In this document: piece after piece, positions 19,741 through 28,884 of the stretch | How positions within the stretch are numbered: the stretch's first letter is position 1 | Layout of the letters: each line of letters opens with the position of its first letter | Assembly (NCBI GenBank): GCA_002862305.1 | Contig: PKCS01000028.1 | Location: 21,685-85,684 of the forward strand | Length of the DNA: 64,000 nucleotides | Origin: Phycisphaerae bacterium | GTDB lineage: Bacteria; Planctomycetota; Phycisphaerae; Phycisphaerales; SM1A02 | Direction of reading: 5' to 3' | Made by a program: the position numbers and the translations under genes | Notes under the pieces: model-generated | The model's input: only the letters and a program-made list of their open reading frames with translations | The model's database searches: none | Told to the model about the DNA's origin: nothing

Positions 19741-20781
19741 TCAGCCGCCCGGTTCGACCTCGTTCATCACCGGATCGCATTCATGCTGGAAGCGGGTGGG
19801 ATCCCCTCCCACGGTGTTCAGCGCGGCCGCGGTCCAGCGGGACATGTCCAGCAGGTCGGGAAGGCCGAGCTGGACCGTGGCCCCATCGGCATTGACGCAG
19901 GGGATGGTGATGCCGTGTCGCCTGATCGGCACCGCCTCCGCGGAGAAGACCTCCAGTCCCTGGCCCTGGGCCCCGTCCTGGACGATCGCCGCCAGCGAGG
20001 CGGTCCCCATGTTCCGCTGGGCCCCCTGGTAGTCCGCCCAGATCTGGTCCGAGCAGAGTCTCTGCGGGACCACCCAGGCCGCGCCGTCGGGGATCCGGTC
20101 GTCCTTCACGTAGACCCCCGGCTCGCGGAAGCTGGCGGTGCAGAAGGTCATCATCCGGTCGGGCTGGCGGATGCTGCCGAGGTTGGTGGCGACGAGCCGC
20201 CCGCGCACCTGCCGGGTGTCCTGGCCCACCTGCACCTCCGCCGGCGTATCCCCGAAGATCAGGTGGGCACGGGTCCCGCTCATCTTCCACCAGCCCCCGA
20301 CGTAGTAGGCGTTGTAGCCGAACTCCGGGGTGCTGGACATGATCGAGAGCGCGGCGTCGTGCTCCACCTCGTTGTTGACGTTGGCGTAGTCGTTCTCCAG
20401 GGCGTCGACGTCCGCCCGGTAGCCGAACATCGGGTCCACGTCGTTGTCCAGGTAGGGCATCAGCCGCCAGGGGAACGTCTCAGTGAAGGTCGGGTCCAGG
20501 GTCTCCTGCTGCGAGGGGCAGGGGTAGTTCACCCGCCACTTCTCCTGGACCCCCTCCGAGAGGTAGCCGGGAAGCAGCTTGTCCGCGTAGCTGTTGGAGT
20601 AGGCGGTCCAGGCGATGAAGATCTGCCGGCCCCGGTTCATGGACTGCAGGTTCTTCGATGTCCGGGTGGCGCTCTGGAGACCGACGAGCATGATGCCGAG
20701 CAGGATGGCGATGATCGAGATGACCACCAGCAGCTCGACGATGGTGAATCCTCGATGGGGGGTGGTTCCGGTGCGCTTCAT
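19741..20781 (-). CDS. Type II secretion pseudopilin-like protein with H-X9-DG motif
   Basis: 346 aa. The N-terminal methylation motif RGFTIVELLVVISIIAIL has the cleavage Gly at 11, Phe at 12 and Glu at 16, followed by one membrane helix. Near the C-terminus HGITIPCVNADG shows His, nine residues, then Asp-Gly, the H-X9-DG mark of a pseudopilin class vastly expanded in planctomycetes. It is probably processed by a prepilin peptidase and assembled or displayed at the envelope. ATG at 20781 has GGAG 6 nt upstream. It follows ispG by about 130 nt on the same strand; TAGACT at 20875-20880 (minus) may be its -10. Confidence 0.85.
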   Translation of the reverse strand: MKRTGTTPHRGFTIVELLVVISIIAILLGIMLVGLQSATRTSKNLQSMNRGRQIFIAWTAYSNSYADKLLPGYLSEGVQEKWRVNYPCPSQQETLDPTFTETFPWRLMPYLDNDVDPMFGYRADVDALENDYANVNNEVEHDAALSIMSSTPEFGYNAYYVGGWWKMSGTRAHLIFGDTPAEVQVGQDTRQVRGRLVATNLGSIRQPDRMMTFCTASFREPGVYVKDDRIPDGAAWVVPQRLCSDQIWADYQGAQRNMGTASLAAIVQDGAQGQGLEVFSAEAVPIRRHGITIPCVNADGATVQLGLPDLLDMSRWTAAALNTVGGDPTRFQHECDPVMNEVEPGG

Positions 20782-20910
20782 GGGGGGCTCCAGTGGGGGC
20801 TCGACGGGTGTCTCCTGCTCACCTACGCATCGTCCTCGCGAAGTGGTGCACTCGACCTGGGAAACGGTGGTACAAGTCTAGCGATGCCCGCGGCCCCGCG
20901 GGAACCCCGG

Positions 20911-22164
20911 TCAGGTCTCGCCGATGGTGATCTGCTCCACGTCCCCGGCCGCGATCTTGTCCGCCCCGGAACCGAGCTCCCCGATGGGGTCCGGCGGGAT
21001 GATCTCGACGTTCTTCTGGCCCAGCTTCGACTCGCCCCGGTTGATCCGGGCCTCGAGCGACGAGCACTCCTCGAGCAGGCGGTCGAGGATCTCCTCCTCG
21101 GGGACGTTCGCCACCCGCTCGCCCTGCACGTAGATGATGCCGCGCTTGTTCCCGGCGAAGACCGCCACGTCGGCGCCCTCCGCCTCGCCCGGACCGTTGA
21201 CCACGCATCCCATCACCGCCACCTTGATGGGCAGGGTGATCGCCTTCTCGAGCTTCTTCCGGACCTCCTCGACCAGGGTGAAGAGGTCGACCTGGATCCG
21301 CCCGCAGGTCGGGCAGGCGATGAGTTCGATCCCGCGCCGGACCCGCTTGTCGAGCGAGCACAGCAGCTCCACGCCGTCCTCGACCTCGTACACCGGATCG
21401 CTCGCGTAGGAGATCCTGATGGTGTCGCCGATGCCGTTGGCGAGCAGGGTGCCCAGTGCCGCGATCGACCTGATCGACCCGGTCTCCCGGGTCCCCGCGT
21501 GGGTCACCCCGAGGTGGAGCGGGTATTCGAACCGCCTCGCGACCTCGGTGTAGGCGTCGATGACCAGGGTCGCGTCCATCGACTTGGCGCTGATCACCAC
21601 GTCATGGAAATCCCGTTCGTGGAAGATGTCGAGGTACTCCTCGAGCTTCGCGATCATGATCGCGAGCAGGTGGCCGGATCGGTGACCCTCGAAGTACTTC
21701 CCGAGTTCCTCCATGCGCTTCTGCTTGTCCTTGCGCTCGATGATGGAGCCTTCGTTCACCCCGATGCGGATCGGGATCCCCGCCTCCTTGCAGGCATCGA
21801 TGACCTGGTTGACCTGCTCCCGGTCGCTGATGTTGCCCGGGTTGAGCCGGATCTTGTGGATCCCCGAGGCCACCGCCTCCAGGGCCCGCTTGTAGTGGAA
21901 GTGGACGTCGGCCACGATCGGCACCGGGGTGTGCTTCATGATCTCGACCAGCGCCTCGGTGTCCTTGCGCTCCGGGACCGCCACCCGGACCACGTCCGCC
22001 CCGGCCTCCGCGAGCTTCTCGATCTCGGCGAGGCAGGCCTCCACGTCGTGGGTGTAGACGGAGCACATCGACTGGACGCTCACCGGGGCGTCCCCGCCGA
22101 TGGAGAGCCTCCCGACGCGGTCGTCGCCAATCGTTACCTGCCTGCACGATCGTCGTTCCTGCAT
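20911..22164 (-). CDS. ispG: 4-hydroxy-3-methylbut-2-enyl diphosphate synthase
   Basis: 417 aa. It converts 2-C-methylerythritol 2,4-cyclodiphosphate to HMBPP, the penultimate MEP step. The TIM-barrel part has VQSMCS, DVHFHYKRA and RLNPGNI. The Fe-S domain has Cys284 and Cys287 (ACPTCGR), Cys320 (GCVVNGPGE) and Glu327. Length is that of the short bacterial type. The ATG at 22164 is chosen because TACAAT ends 7 nt upstream, fitting leaderless expression. Another ATG at 22173 overlaps that hexamer. The open frame upstream to 22560 is a shadow. Confidence 0.95.
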   Translation of the reverse strand: MQERRSCRQVTIGDDRVGRLSIGGDAPVSVQSMCSVYTHDVEACLAEIEKLAEAGADVVRVAVPERKDTEALVEIMKHTPVPIVADVHFHYKRALEAVASGIHKIRLNPGNISDREQVNQVIDACKEAGIPIRIGVNEGSIIERKDKQKRMEELGKYFEGHRSGHLLAIMIAKLEEYLDIFHERDFHDVVISAKSMDATLVIDAYTEVARRFEYPLHLGVTHAGTRETGSIRSIAALGTLLANGIGDTIRISYASDPVYEVEDGVELLCSLDKRVRRGIELIACPTCGRIQVDLFTLVEEVRKKLEKAITLPIKVAVMGCVVNGPGEAEGADVAVFAGNKRGIIYVQGERVANVPEEEILDRLLEECSSLEARINRGESKLGQKNVEIIPPDPIGELGSGADKIAAGDVEQITIGET

Positions 22165-22171
22165 GGACCGC

Positions 22172-22177
22172 ATTGTA
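22172..22177 (-). promoter_or_regulatory. -10 element of probable leaderless ispG
   Basis: TACAAT on the minus strand, 7 nt before the ATG at 22164. Confidence 0.5.
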
Positions 22178-22261
22178 GACGCTGGTCCCCGGCGAAGAAG
22201 AGCCGGACTGGTTAGGATCTGAGTGCTTTTTGGCCATTTGACCCCGCGGAGCCCGACCTCG

Positions 22262-23578
22262 ATGCCCGAGAACTCCACTGCGCTACTGATCAAGCCCCGT
22301 CTCTCGCTGATGATGTTCCTCCAGTACGCGATCTGGGGAGCGTGGCTGCCGATCCTGTACCCCTTCCTGATGGGGCACCGCGGCTTCGACCTGGAGCAGA
22401 CCGGGGCCTGCCTCGCCGCGGGCGCGGTGGGGGCGATCTTCGGCCCGTTCCTGGTGGGCCAGCTCGCGGACCGCACCTTCTCGACCGAGCGGCTGCTCTT
22501 CGTCAGCCACCTGGTGGGAGCGGTGCTGGTGTGGCTGCTCGCGGAGGTCGAGAGCTTCAACCTCTTCCTGGCCCTCTCGCTGGTCTACGGATTCGTCTAC
22601 GCACCGACGATCTCCCTCACCAACTCCATCACCCTCGCCAACATCCGGGACCGGGACCGGGACTTCGGACCCATCCGGTTGTGGGGGACCCTGGGCTGGA
22701 TCGCCGCGGGGATCCTGGTCGGGCAGTACCTGCTGCGCTTCGCGATGCCGGAGGGGCTGGGCCCCGAGGAGACCGCCGCCAGCCTCGACGCCGGCCGTGC
22801 GATGGCCTTCAAGATGAGCGCGGTGCTCGGGGTGGTGATGGCCTTCTACTGCCTCAGCCTGCCGCACACCCCGCCCGCGCGCGAGGCCCGCGACCGCTTC
22901 GCCTGGGCCGAGGCCCTCGGCGAGATCCGCCTGCAGCCCCTGCTCACGCTCTTCCTCGTCGCGGTGCCGGTCAGCATGATCCACCAGTTCTACTTCGTCT
23001 ACACCGCGGAGTTCGTCAGCGGGATCCAGACCGCCGCCAACAGCGAGGGGGCGAACAAGTTCGCCAACGCGGTCAACCAGGTCCTGGGCGTCGGCGGCGG
23101 CGGGCTGATGACCATCGGCCAGATGAGCGAGATCATCGTCCTGGCCCTGATGCCCCTGCTCACAAGGGTCTTCAACCGCAAGGCCCTGCTCTGCATCGGG
23201 CTGCTGGCCTACGGGCTCCGAATGGCGGTCTTCGCCTACCTGCCCGGCCTGGTGCCGGTGCTCTTCGGGGTCGCGTTGCACGGCTTCTGCTTCGGCTGCT
23301 TCATCTTCGTGGCCTACATGGTCGTCGACGAGCACACCAGCAAGGACGTGCGCGCCACCGCCCAGAACCTGTTCAACCTCGTGATCATCGGGATCGGCAT
23401 CATCGTGGGCAGCTACTTCGCCACCGGGGTGATCGGCCAGTGGGCCACCGTGGACGGCGAGATCGACTTCGTGCGCCTCTTCAGCTTCCCGATGTGGATG
23501 GCGATCGGCAGCCTGCTGGTCATGCTGGTGGCCTACCCCAACCGGGCCACCCCCCTGGAGGCCGCCGCTCGGTCGTGA
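22262..23578 (+). CDS. MFS transporter, nucleoside:H+ symporter-like
   Basis: 438 aa with about twelve membrane helices. MFLQYAIWGAWLPILYPFL at the first helix and RLWGTLGWIAAGIL near 137-150 resemble NupG/XapB-type nucleoside symporters, a group frequent in planctomycetes. The ATG at 22262 fits the start of conserved sequence; a GTG at 22223 is possible. Substrate is inferred only from family resemblance; a sugar or nucleoside is likely. It is divergent from ispG and convergent with topA, from which it is separated by 12 nt. Confidence 0.82.
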   Translation: MPENSTALLIKPRLSLMMFLQYAIWGAWLPILYPFLMGHRGFDLEQTGACLAAGAVGAIFGPFLVGQLADRTFSTERLLFVSHLVGAVLVWLLAEVESFNLFLALSLVYGFVYAPTISLTNSITLANIRDRDRDFGPIRLWGTLGWIAAGILVGQYLLRFAMPEGLGPEETAASLDAGRAMAFKMSAVLGVVMAFYCLSLPHTPPAREARDRFAWAEALGEIRLQPLLTLFLVAVPVSMIHQFYFVYTAEFVSGIQTAANSEGANKFANAVNQVLGVGGGGLMTIGQMSEIIVLALMPLLTRVFNRKALLCIGLLAYGLRMAVFAYLPGLVPVLFGVALHGFCFGCFIFVAYMVVDEHTSKDVRATAQNLFNLVIIGIGIIVGSYFATGVIGQWATVDGEIDFVRLFSFPMWMAIGSLLVMLVAYPNRATPLEAAARS

Positions 23579-23590
23579 GGCCCCTGCGGT

Positions 23591-26323
23591 TCAGCCGGCG
23601 CTGGCCGCGGCGTCCTCGTCTCGGCCCGCATCGGGATGAAGCGCGAGTTCCGCCACGCCGCCGGGGACCAGGAGGTCGTTGATGGGGGTCCCGGCCTCGA
23701 TCTCCGTCCCGTCCATCCGGGTGATCACCGGCATGGGATGCTGCTTGAGGTGGTTCTTGAGCGCCAGCTCCAGCGTCTTGCGCTCGTCCTCCTCCAGCTT
23801 CTGCCAGCCCAGGCGGCCCCGGCACTTGGGGAACCCGCTGCAGCCCAGCCAGGGGCCGCGGGCACCCTCCCGCAGGTACAGCGGCCGCTCCTCGCACTTC
23901 GGGCAGATGAGCTCCGTCTCGAGGGGGGGCGGGGCCGGCAGCTTCAGTCCGCCCTTCTTGTCGATGTTGAGCACGAACTTGGTGTCGGGGTAGTTGGGGC
24001 TCGCGATGAAGGGCCCGAACCGACCGGTCCGCTTGATCATCTGGGCCTGGTCCTCGGGGCAGCGGACGTCGACCTGCTCGGGCAGGAGGGGGCGACCCTC
24101 GCGGTCCACCGGTGCCGCGTAGTCGCACTCCGGGTACGTGCTGCAGGAGAGGAACCGACCGTTCTTGCCGAACCGGTAGCTGGTGGTCGCACCGCATACC
24201 GGGCAGGCGTACGGCGCGGGACGGGTCACCGCGCGGGCGTGCATGAGGTGCTCGTGGGCGTGCTCGAGCGAGTTCGAGAACTTGCCGTAGAAGTCCCCCA
24301 GCATCTCCCGCCAGTCACGGTGGTCGGTCTCGATGAGGTCCAGTCGCTCCTCGAGGTCCTTGGTGTAGGAGACCTGCATCAGCACCGGGAACGCCTCGAT
24401 CAGCATGTCCGTCACCACCTCGCCCATCGCGGTGGCGTGGAACCTCCGATCGACCTGCTCCACGTAGCCACGATCCTGGATCACCCGGATGATCGACGCG
24501 TAGGTGGACGGTCGTCCGATCCCCTCCTCCTCGAGCTTCTTGACCAGGGAGCCCTCGTTGTAACGTGGCGGAGGGTTGCTGAACCGCTGCCGGGGATCGA
24601 TGGCGAACGGGGCTCCCTCGTCACCCCGAGCGAGCACGGGCAGCGTCTGCTCGTCGCTGGCGGTGGGGATGCCGGCCACCCGCATGAACCCGTCGAAGGC
24701 GAGGACCCGGCCGTTGGCCTTGAGCACCGCGCCGGTGGGCCGGTCAGACCGGTTGAAGAGCACGGTGGTCGCGTCGAACTTCGCCGGGGTCATCTGGGAC
24801 GACACGAATCGCTCCCAGATGAGCTTGTACAGCTTGTACTGGTCCTCCTTGAGGGCGCTCCTCAGGGAGTCGGGGGTCCGGGCGGCATCGGTGGGGCGGA
24901 TCGCCTCGTGGGCCTCCTGGGCGGACTTGTTGGTGGAGCCGAAGAAGTTCGGCTTCTCCGGCAGGTAGTCGTTCCCGTAGGTCTTCTTCACGTACTCACG
25001 GGCCATGTTGATCGCCTCCCCCGAGAGGTGGGTGGAGTCGGTACGCATGTAGGTGATCAGCCCGACCTGCCCCTCCCCCCGGAGCTCGATGCCCTCGTAG
25101 AGGCCCTGCGCGAGCCGCATGGTGCGATCGGTGGCGAACCCGAGCCGGTTGGCCGCGTTCTGCTGCAGGGTGGAGGTGATGAAGGGCGCGTAGGGACGCG
25201 AGCTGGTCCGCTTGGTCTCGATCGAGGCCACCTCGTACCGGGTGGACGCCTCGATGGTCCCGCTCAGCGTCCTGAGGAACCTCGCCGGACCCTTGCCCTT
25301 GGGGTTCTCCTCCGTGGCCACCTCGACGTGCTCGAGCCCGACCGCCTCGGCGACCTCCCGGATCGCGGGGCCGAGGTCCCGGGGGTCCTCGGCGCCGCAG
25401 CCGAGCGAGAACTTCTTCCCGGCGAGCTCGACGAGTTCGGTCTTCAGACCACCGTGCTCCGCCATCCACGCATTCTGCATCTTGAGCGTGGGGCCCTTGC
25501 CCTTGTCGTCGGTCCGGTCGAGGAAGCTCGCCCAGCCCTCCGACAGCTCCTGCCGCCGGGCGGGGTCGAGGGCGAGGCGGACGTCGACCGACCAGGACTC
25601 GTCGGGCACGAAGACGTCGATCTCCCGTTCCCGCTCGACCACCAGCCGGACCGCCACGGACTGGACCCGACCCGCACTGAGGCCGCGTGCGACCTTCTTC
25701 CAGAGCAGCGGTGACGCCTGGTAGCCCACGATCCGGTCGAGGATCCGTCGGGCCTGCTGTGCATTGACCTTGTACTCGTCGATGGGGTGGGGGGTCTCGA
25801 ACGCCCGCTGGATCTCCTTGCGGGTGATCGCGTTGAAGATCACCCGCTTCGCCTTGGCGGGTTCCACGCCCACGATGTGGGCCAGGTGCCAGGCGATCGC
25901 CTCGCCCTCGCGGTCGAGGTCGGTCGCGAACCAGACGGTCTCGGCCTGCTTGGCGAGCCGCTTCAGCTCGTTCACCGTCTTCTGCTTGTCGGTGAGGATC
26001 TCGTAGCTCGGCTCGAAGTTCTTCTCGAGGTCCACGCCCGGGACCGGCTGCTTGACTCCCTTGGGCGCTCGCTTGGGGAGGTCGCGGACGTGGCCGACCG
26101 AGGCGCTGACGACGTATTCGGGGCCCAGGTACTTGTTGATGGTCTTGGCCTTGGCCGGACTCTCCACGATGACCAGCTGCTTCCCGCTGGCGCTCCCGGC
26201 CCGGCGGCCGGTCTTCGCGGACGCCTTCTTGCCGGCCTTCTTGCCGGTCTTCTTGCCGGCCTTCTTGGCGACCTTCTTGGCGGTCTTCCTGGTGGTCTTC
26301 TTGGTCGTCTTCTTGGTGGCCAT
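23591..26323 (-). CDS. topA: DNA topoisomerase I with Lys-rich N-terminal tail
   Basis: 910 aa type IA topoisomerase that relaxes negative supercoils. The Toprim domain starts LVIVESPAKAKTINKYLG near residue 50, with DLDREGEAIAWH. The catalytic Tyr425 lies in LITYMRTDSTHLS. Two C-terminal zinc ribbons follow (CPVCG...C at about 705-735 and CPKCE...C at about 804-832). Residues 1-48 are almost only Lys, Ala, Thr, Gly and Arg in KKxxKK steps, like a histone H1 tail. ATG at 26323 begins this tail and lacks a clear ribosome site; a TATATT hexamer lies about 60 nt upstream. The longer frame to 26419 lacks family similarity. Confidence 0.93.
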   Translation of the reverse strand: MATKKTTKKTTRKTAKKVAKKAGKKTGKKAGKKASAKTGRRAGSASGKQLVIVESPAKAKTINKYLGPEYVVSASVGHVRDLPKRAPKGVKQPVPGVDLEKNFEPSYEILTDKQKTVNELKRLAKQAETVWFATDLDREGEAIAWHLAHIVGVEPAKAKRVIFNAITRKEIQRAFETPHPIDEYKVNAQQARRILDRIVGYQASPLLWKKVARGLSAGRVQSVAVRLVVEREREIDVFVPDESWSVDVRLALDPARRQELSEGWASFLDRTDDKGKGPTLKMQNAWMAEHGGLKTELVELAGKKFSLGCGAEDPRDLGPAIREVAEAVGLEHVEVATEENPKGKGPARFLRTLSGTIEASTRYEVASIETKRTSSRPYAPFITSTLQQNAANRLGFATDRTMRLAQGLYEGIELRGEGQVGLITYMRTDSTHLSGEAINMAREYVKKTYGNDYLPEKPNFFGSTNKSAQEAHEAIRPTDAARTPDSLRSALKEDQYKLYKLIWERFVSSQMTPAKFDATTVLFNRSDRPTGAVLKANGRVLAFDGFMRVAGIPTASDEQTLPVLARGDEGAPFAIDPRQRFSNPPPRYNEGSLVKKLEEEGIGRPSTYASIIRVIQDRGYVEQVDRRFHATAMGEVVTDMLIEAFPVLMQVSYTKDLEERLDLIETDHRDWREMLGDFYGKFSNSLEHAHEHLMHARAVTRPAPYACPVCGATTSYRFGKNGRFLSCSTYPECDYAAPVDREGRPLLPEQVDVRCPEDQAQMIKRTGRFGPFIASPNYPDTKFVLNIDKKGGLKLPAPPPLETELICPKCEERPLYLREGARGPWLGCSGFPKCRGRLGWQKLEEDERKTLELALKNHLKQHPMPVITRMDGTEIEAGTPINDLLVPGGVAELALHPDAGRDEDAAASAG

Positions 26324-26505
26324 GGGTGACTTCGGGTGGTGGAGTGGCCGCTGTGGGCCCGGAATGGGGTGCTCGGCGGGGAAATATAGAGAGGTCCCCC
26401 GGGGTCTCGTCAAGTGCAAAGTCTCTTCTCGTCCCGATGAGCGTCAGCTCATGACTGGTTTATGCGTGATCCTGCAGTGACTTATCGGAACTGCCCAGAA
26501 TCCGC

Positions 26506-27510
26506 TCACCCCGCCCCGGTCACCAGCCGCTGGAGGATCGGTTCCAGGGCCTCCGTCGGTGGGTGCTCCTCGCTGCATTCGACCCGCAGCACCCCCTCGA
26601 CCGCATGGAACCGCCGCATCCAGGTGCGCTGCTGCTTCCCGTACCGGCGACTGCGGATCTTGATCCGCTCGACCGCCTCCGCCAGGCTGCACCGCCCCGC
26701 GAGGTGGTCGGCGAGTTCCTGATAGCCGACGGCTTCGGCGGCCTGTCGACCCAGCGGTCCCTGCTCCTGCAGCCGAGCCACCTCCTCGAGGAATCCCGAC
26801 TCCATCATCCGACCCACTCGCCGGTTGATCCGGCGGTTCAGTGCCTCCGGAGCCCAGTCCAGGCACACGACCAGGGCGTCCTCGCGGGGGGCGATCCGCC
26901 GTTCACCCCACTGGGTCTGCTGGCGGGAGATGGGGGTCCCGGTGGTCTCCCAGACCTCCAGGGCCCGCACGATCCGTCGGCGGTCGTTGCGATGGATCCG
27001 CTCGGCCGCCGTGGGATCCACCTGCTGGAGCCTCGCGTAGAGGGACTCGAGCCCTTCCGACTCCAGTCGCTCCCTCGTCTCCGGGGGCACCGGGGGACCC
27101 GGAAACACGCCCTCCAGGAGCGCCCGGACGTAGAGGTTGGTCCCGCCCACCACGATCGGGAGTCGGCCCCGGGCCCGGCATCCCTCGATCGCCGCCTCGG
27201 CCAGGGCCAGCCAGTCGTGCACCGTGAAGCCGGATTCATGGGGATCGGCGACGTCGAGGAGATGGTGGGGGATCGACCCCCGCTCCGCCCGGTCCGGGGT
27301 GGCGGTCCCCACGTCCATGCCGCGGTAGACCTGCATCGAGTCCGCCCCGATGCATTCCCCGCCCCCGGGCACCCGTCGAGCCAGTTCGAGCGAGAGCGCG
27401 GTCTTCCCCGATGCGGTGGGACCCACCAGGGTGAGCAATGGCTTCGTGGGGTTCCTCAATCCGGTGCCTTTCCGCCCGTTCATGGGGGTGCTGCTGGCGT
27501 GTATCATCAC
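26506..27510 (-). CDS. miaA: tRNA dimethylallyltransferase
   Basis: 334 aa. It transfers a dimethylallyl group to A37 of tRNAs reading U-starting codons. The P-loop GPTASGKTALSLELA starts at 30. DSMQVYRGMDVGTAT and HHLLDVADPHESGFT follow, with GTNLYVRALLEG and the C-terminal KIRSRRYGKQQRTWMRRF. Start choice is uncertain: GTG-ATG at 27510 or ATG at 27483 (MNGRKGTG), and neither has a clear ribosome site. It is divergent from pgk. Confidence 0.92.
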   Translation of the reverse strand: MMIHASSTPMNGRKGTGLRNPTKPLLTLVGPTASGKTALSLELARRVPGGGECIGADSMQVYRGMDVGTATPDRAERGSIPHHLLDVADPHESGFTVHDWLALAEAAIEGCRARGRLPIVVGGTNLYVRALLEGVFPGPPVPPETRERLESEGLESLYARLQQVDPTAAERIHRNDRRRIVRALEVWETTGTPISRQQTQWGERRIAPREDALVVCLDWAPEALNRRINRRVGRMMESGFLEEVARLQEQGPLGRQAAEAVGYQELADHLAGRCSLAEAVERIKIRSRRYGKQQRTWMRRFHAVEGVLRVECSEEHPPTEALEPILQRLVTGAG

Positions 27511-27582
27511 GTCTCGGTCCCGGTCGTGCGGATCGTCGCGATGATCGAACCACCCACCGCCCCGGAGGATTCAGGAACCAAG

Positions 27583-28800
27583 ATGGCACTCAAGACTATT
27601 GAAGATATCGACGTCAAGGGCAAGTGCGTGCTGATGCGCACCGACTTCAACGTCCCCATGACCCCCGACAACCGGGTCGCCAACAACTTCCGGATCACCC
27701 AGGCGATCCCCTCCATACGCTCCGTCATCGAGCGCGGGGGGCGGCTGGTGCTGATGTCGCACCTCGGCCGACCGGACGGCAGCGGCTTCGTCGAGCGCCA
27801 CTCGCTCAAGCCGGTGGCCGAGGAGCTCGGGTCCCTGCTCGGCGACCTCGCCCCCGACGGGGTCTTCTTCCCCTCCAACGACTGCGTCGACGAGCGGACC
27901 CGCGAATCCGTGGCCGCCCTCAAGGACGGCCAGGTCCTGATGCTCGAGAACCTCCGGTTCCACGTCGGGGAGATGGAGGACGACGCGAACTTCGCCGCCA
28001 AGCTCGCGGGCTACGGCGAGATCTACTGCAACAACGCCTTCGGCTGCTGCCATCGCGCCCACGCCTCGATCTACGCGACCCCGATGCACATGATGGACCA
28101 TCCCCGGGTGGCGGGGCTCCTGGTCGCGGAGGAGGTCCGCTACCTCCGTGAACTGCTCGCCAGCCCCGAGCACCCCTTCGTCTCGATCCTGGGCGGCGCC
28201 AAGGTCTCGGACAAGATCGGTGCCCTCAAGAACATGATCGGCAAGGTCGACTCGCTGCTCATCGGGGGGGCCATGGCCTACACCATCATGAAGGTGATGG
28301 GACGGGAGGTCGGCTCCAGCCTGATCGAGGACGACAAGCTCGGCCAGGCGGAGGAGATCATCCACCTCGTCGACTCCAGCTCCACCGACCTGGTGCTTCC
28401 CGTCGACCACGTCTGCGGTCGCGAGCTCTCCCACGAGAGCCCGGTCATGGTCTCCCACCCCGACATCCCCTCCGGCTGGATGGGGCTGGACATCGGTCCC
28501 AGCACCACCGCCCGGTTCACCGAAGTGGTCCGGAACGCGAAGACGGTGGTCTGGAACGGTCCGCTGGGCGCCTTCGAGACCACCCCGTTCGACGTGGGCA
28601 CCCGCCAGATCTCCGTGGCGATGGCCTCCTGCACCGAGTCCGGCGGCATCACCGTGGTCGGCGGGGGGGACACCGTCTCCGCGGTCGGCCTCTCGGGCAT
28701 GACCGCTCGGATGAGCCACGTCTCCACCGGCGGGGGTGCCAGTCTCAAGCTTCTCGAGGGTGATGACCTTATCGGCCTCCAGCCACTGGAACAGGCGTGA
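27583..28800 (+). CDS. pgk: Phosphoglycerate kinase
   Basis: 405 aa glycolytic enzyme that interconverts 1,3-bisphosphoglycerate and 3-phosphoglycerate with ATP formation. MRTDFNVPM near 18-26, LMSHLGRPDG near 57-66, LENLRFH, ILGGAKVSDKIG and VVNGPLGAFE-like VVWNGPLGAFE are all present, as is the GGGDTVSA nucleotide site. ATG at 27583 has CAGGAA 6-7 nt upstream. The open frame upstream to 26563 overlaps miaA antisense and is not coding. Confidence 0.96.
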   Translation: MALKTIEDIDVKGKCVLMRTDFNVPMTPDNRVANNFRITQAIPSIRSVIERGGRLVLMSHLGRPDGSGFVERHSLKPVAEELGSLLGDLAPDGVFFPSNDCVDERTRESVAALKDGQVLMLENLRFHVGEMEDDANFAAKLAGYGEIYCNNAFGCCHRAHASIYATPMHMMDHPRVAGLLVAEEVRYLRELLASPEHPFVSILGGAKVSDKIGALKNMIGKVDSLLIGGAMAYTIMKVMGREVGSSLIEDDKLGQAEEIIHLVDSSSTDLVLPVDHVCGRELSHESPVMVSHPDIPSGWMGLDIGPSTTARFTEVVRNAKTVVWNGPLGAFETTPFDVGTRQISVAMASCTESGGITVVGGGDTVSAVGLSGMTARMSHVSTGGGASLKLLEGDDLIGLQPLEQA

Positions 28801-28819
28801 TTCACCCCGTGCCTGCGGC

Positions 28820-28825
28820 TATAGT
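28820..28825 (+). promoter_or_regulatory. Candidate -10 for the TlpA-like gene
   Basis: TATAGT just after the pgk stop, giving a leader of about 55 nt. Confidence 0.4.
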
Positions 28826-28884
28826 CAGGCATCACCCGGGCGGCTGACGCCACGTCCGCCCACCTCCAAGACGAAGGGTCCACC

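Noticed and set aside
26324..26419. Longer topA start giving 32 extra residues
   Set aside because: The extra sequence spans the TATATT promoter-like region and has no family similarity.
26563..27582. Upstream extension of the pgk frame
   Set aside because: Antisense to miaA; the conserved PGK N-terminus begins at 27583 with a ribosome site.
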